DNA of 34,744 bases, taken from positions 1 through 34,744 of the forward strand of contig CAYPXR010000088.1 of assembly GCA_964414585.1 (NCBI GenBank). Reading direction: 5' to 3'. The translations under genes were made by a program, and so were the position numbers. The stretch's first letter is position 1. Each line of letters opens with the position of its first letter. This DNA is from DATEMU01 sp964414585 (GTDB taxonomy: Bacteria; Planctomycetota; Phycisphaerae; UBA1845; UTPLA1). The notes under the pieces were generated by a model, which was given only the letters and a program-made list of their open reading frames with translations, ran no database searches and had not been told where the DNA came from. Shown here in pieces: positions 33,989-34,744 of this stretch.

Positions 33989-34582
33989 TCATGAAAAGGA
34001 AGCTAATGCATTCGAAACAGCCCCGATAGGCTTTGATATCGCTCTGATCATATTGACTACTTCTCTTGTCTCAAGTTCACAAAAGTGAGATAGCTCATAT
34101 CCAGAAACGGTTCCCGTGATTTGATTTGACTGATTTCTCGGAATTTCGGACAGGACAGAGAGAAGTAGACCTATTGCAAGCTTTCTAAAATTCAAATGAA
34201 GCACTTTCTTGTCGCTATCCCAATGAATGCTGCAATCTCGTGTATCTTGAATGGAGTCACTTACCTCGCAATTGTGATCTAGCTCACATCGAACCAAGTG
34301 GTACAAGATTTCTTGAAGAGGAATCGAACCATGGGAGTCTGGCTTCGCCATTTCCTGATTTGTTGACTCGATTGGTAGATGCAAAGCCTCTGCGGACGGC
34401 CCTCCATCAAGAAGACAGCACGAAATAATCGGCATCTTCACAGACAGCCATTTTTTGTAATCGCTGCGCCCGCCGCGCCCTGAAACGGCATTAACTGAAT
34501 TTAGCAAAGGCGTGAGCGCGGCTTCTGGGTCGTTTTCTTCCAAATGACGAATAGCCTCATTAATTCGCTTATGAAAACTCAT
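33989..34582 (-). CDS. AT-rich orphan protein of unknown function
   Basis: From ATG 34580-34582 (GGTGG seven bases upstream) the protein has 197 residues; an in-frame start at 34633 would read into the IS end. The N-terminus has a helical look (HKRINEAIRHLEENDPEAALTPLLNSVNA), and the rest is mixed with no recognised motif. Base composition is clearly AT-richer than the neighbouring genes, suggesting recent transfer. It lies 63 bases from an IS3-family transposase fragment. No family was recognised. Confidence 0.6.
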   Translation of the reverse strand: MSFHKRINEAIRHLEENDPEAALTPLLNSVNAVSGRGGRSDYKKWLSVKMPIISCCLLDGGPSAEALHLPIESTNQEMAKPDSHGSIPLQEILYHLVRCELDHNCEVSDSIQDTRDCSIHWDSDKKVLHLNFRKLAIGLLLSVLSEIPRNQSNQITGTVSGYELSHFCELETREVVNMIRAISKPIGAVSNALASFS

Positions 34583-34617
34583 ATTGCAACCACCAAATCC
34601 ACAATTGGAGTTCCCCA

Positions 34618-34644
34618 TGTTAAGTGGACACATGGTTTAGAGAA
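34618..34644. mobile_element. Candidate terminal inverted repeat of an IS3-family element
   Basis: TGTTAAGTGGACAC begins at 34618, starts with TG as IS3-family ends do, and lies 27 bases beyond the transposase stop. The partner end is outside the window, so the exact boundary cannot be confirmed. Confidence 0.45.
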
Positions 34645-34744
34645 TCATGCCGCGGCCTCGTAATCGGCTGGGCTCCGATAGCCCAGGCTCGAGTGCAGCC
34701 GCTGGCGATTATAGAACACCTCGATCCATTCAAAAATCGCTTTG
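34645..34744 (-). CDS. IS3-family transposase OrfB, C-terminal end (truncated by window edge)
   Basis: The minus-strand frame reads IFEWIEVFYNRQRLHSSLGY and then RSPADYEAAA before a TGA at 34645-34647. The FYNRxRxHSxLGYxSPxxYE ending is the hallmark of IS3-family OrfB (DDE integrase domain). Only the last 32 residues are visible; the DDE residues and OrfA lie beyond the window. The nearby AT-rich gene may have arrived with or next to this element. Confidence 0.9.
   Translation of the reverse strand, partial: KAIFEWIEVFYNRQRLHSSLGYRSPADYEAAA

Overview
The window most likely comes from a member of the Planctomycetota. The pointers are high GC content, secreted proteins ending in dockerin-like Ca-binding repeats, a right-handed beta-helix protein with a 'VDMGAYE' tail, a CPECG zinc-ribbon membrane protein, a 58-residue Cys-bearing signal-peptide protein, and a DUF1844 protein. 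The class is not certain; something near Phycisphaerae is my guess. The bulk is ordinary chromosome. The right edge (about 33.99-34.74 kb) is AT-richer and runs into the end of an IS3-family element.

Layout, left to right. (1) 1-3447 (+): a tight acyl-chain unit of ACP (5' truncated), a FabZ-like hot-dog protein, a ketosynthase-like protein without the Cys-His-His triad, and an intact ketosynthase overlapping it by ATGA. This is the arrangement of a type II KSbeta/KSalpha pair, and the dehydratase-like protein also lacks its catalytic His. (2) 3533-6350: a CNNM/DUF21-CBS protein fused to a PTS EIIA domain, then a 236-bp leader with aromatic-rich mini-ORFs ahead of phenylalanine hydroxylase, then a small membrane protein. 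(3) 6505-9411 (-): SulP transporter, beta-carbonic anhydrase and a small exported protein, probably a bicarbonate/CO2 module. (4) 9532-17957 (-): three large secreted proteins (subtilase, beta-propeller/beta-helix protein, di-haem peroxidase-like protein). All end in Ca-binding dockerin-like repeats, and two share a 251-residue C-terminal module. (5) 18209-24023 (-): zinc-ribbon membrane protein, MetH, a DUF4926/DUF6883 pair and threonine aldolase.

(6) 24154-28213: small lipoprotein-like protein, TsaB, an orphan STAS antagonist, a secreted Ca-binding protein with its own promoter and terminator, an aminodeoxyfutalosine-deaminase-like amidohydrolase and a DUF1844 protein. (7) 28238-31872: a DacB/PBP4-type carboxypeptidase with an altered SxN motif, then a receiver-like protein with a FliM-like C-terminal peptide overlapping a GGDEF diguanylate cyclase. 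(8) 31924-34744: small membrane protein, M24 aminopeptidase, ClpS, an AT-rich orphan gene and the 3' end of an IS3-family transposase.

The best candidates for something undescribed are the triad-less KS/KS pair with a His-less dehydratase, the Tyr-rich leader ahead of phenylalanine hydroxylase, and the receiver-like/GGDEF pair carrying an 'SPQELDALL' peptide. No tRNA, rRNA, CRISPR array or complete mobile element was seen. All family calls rest on reading motifs by eye; no database search was run.
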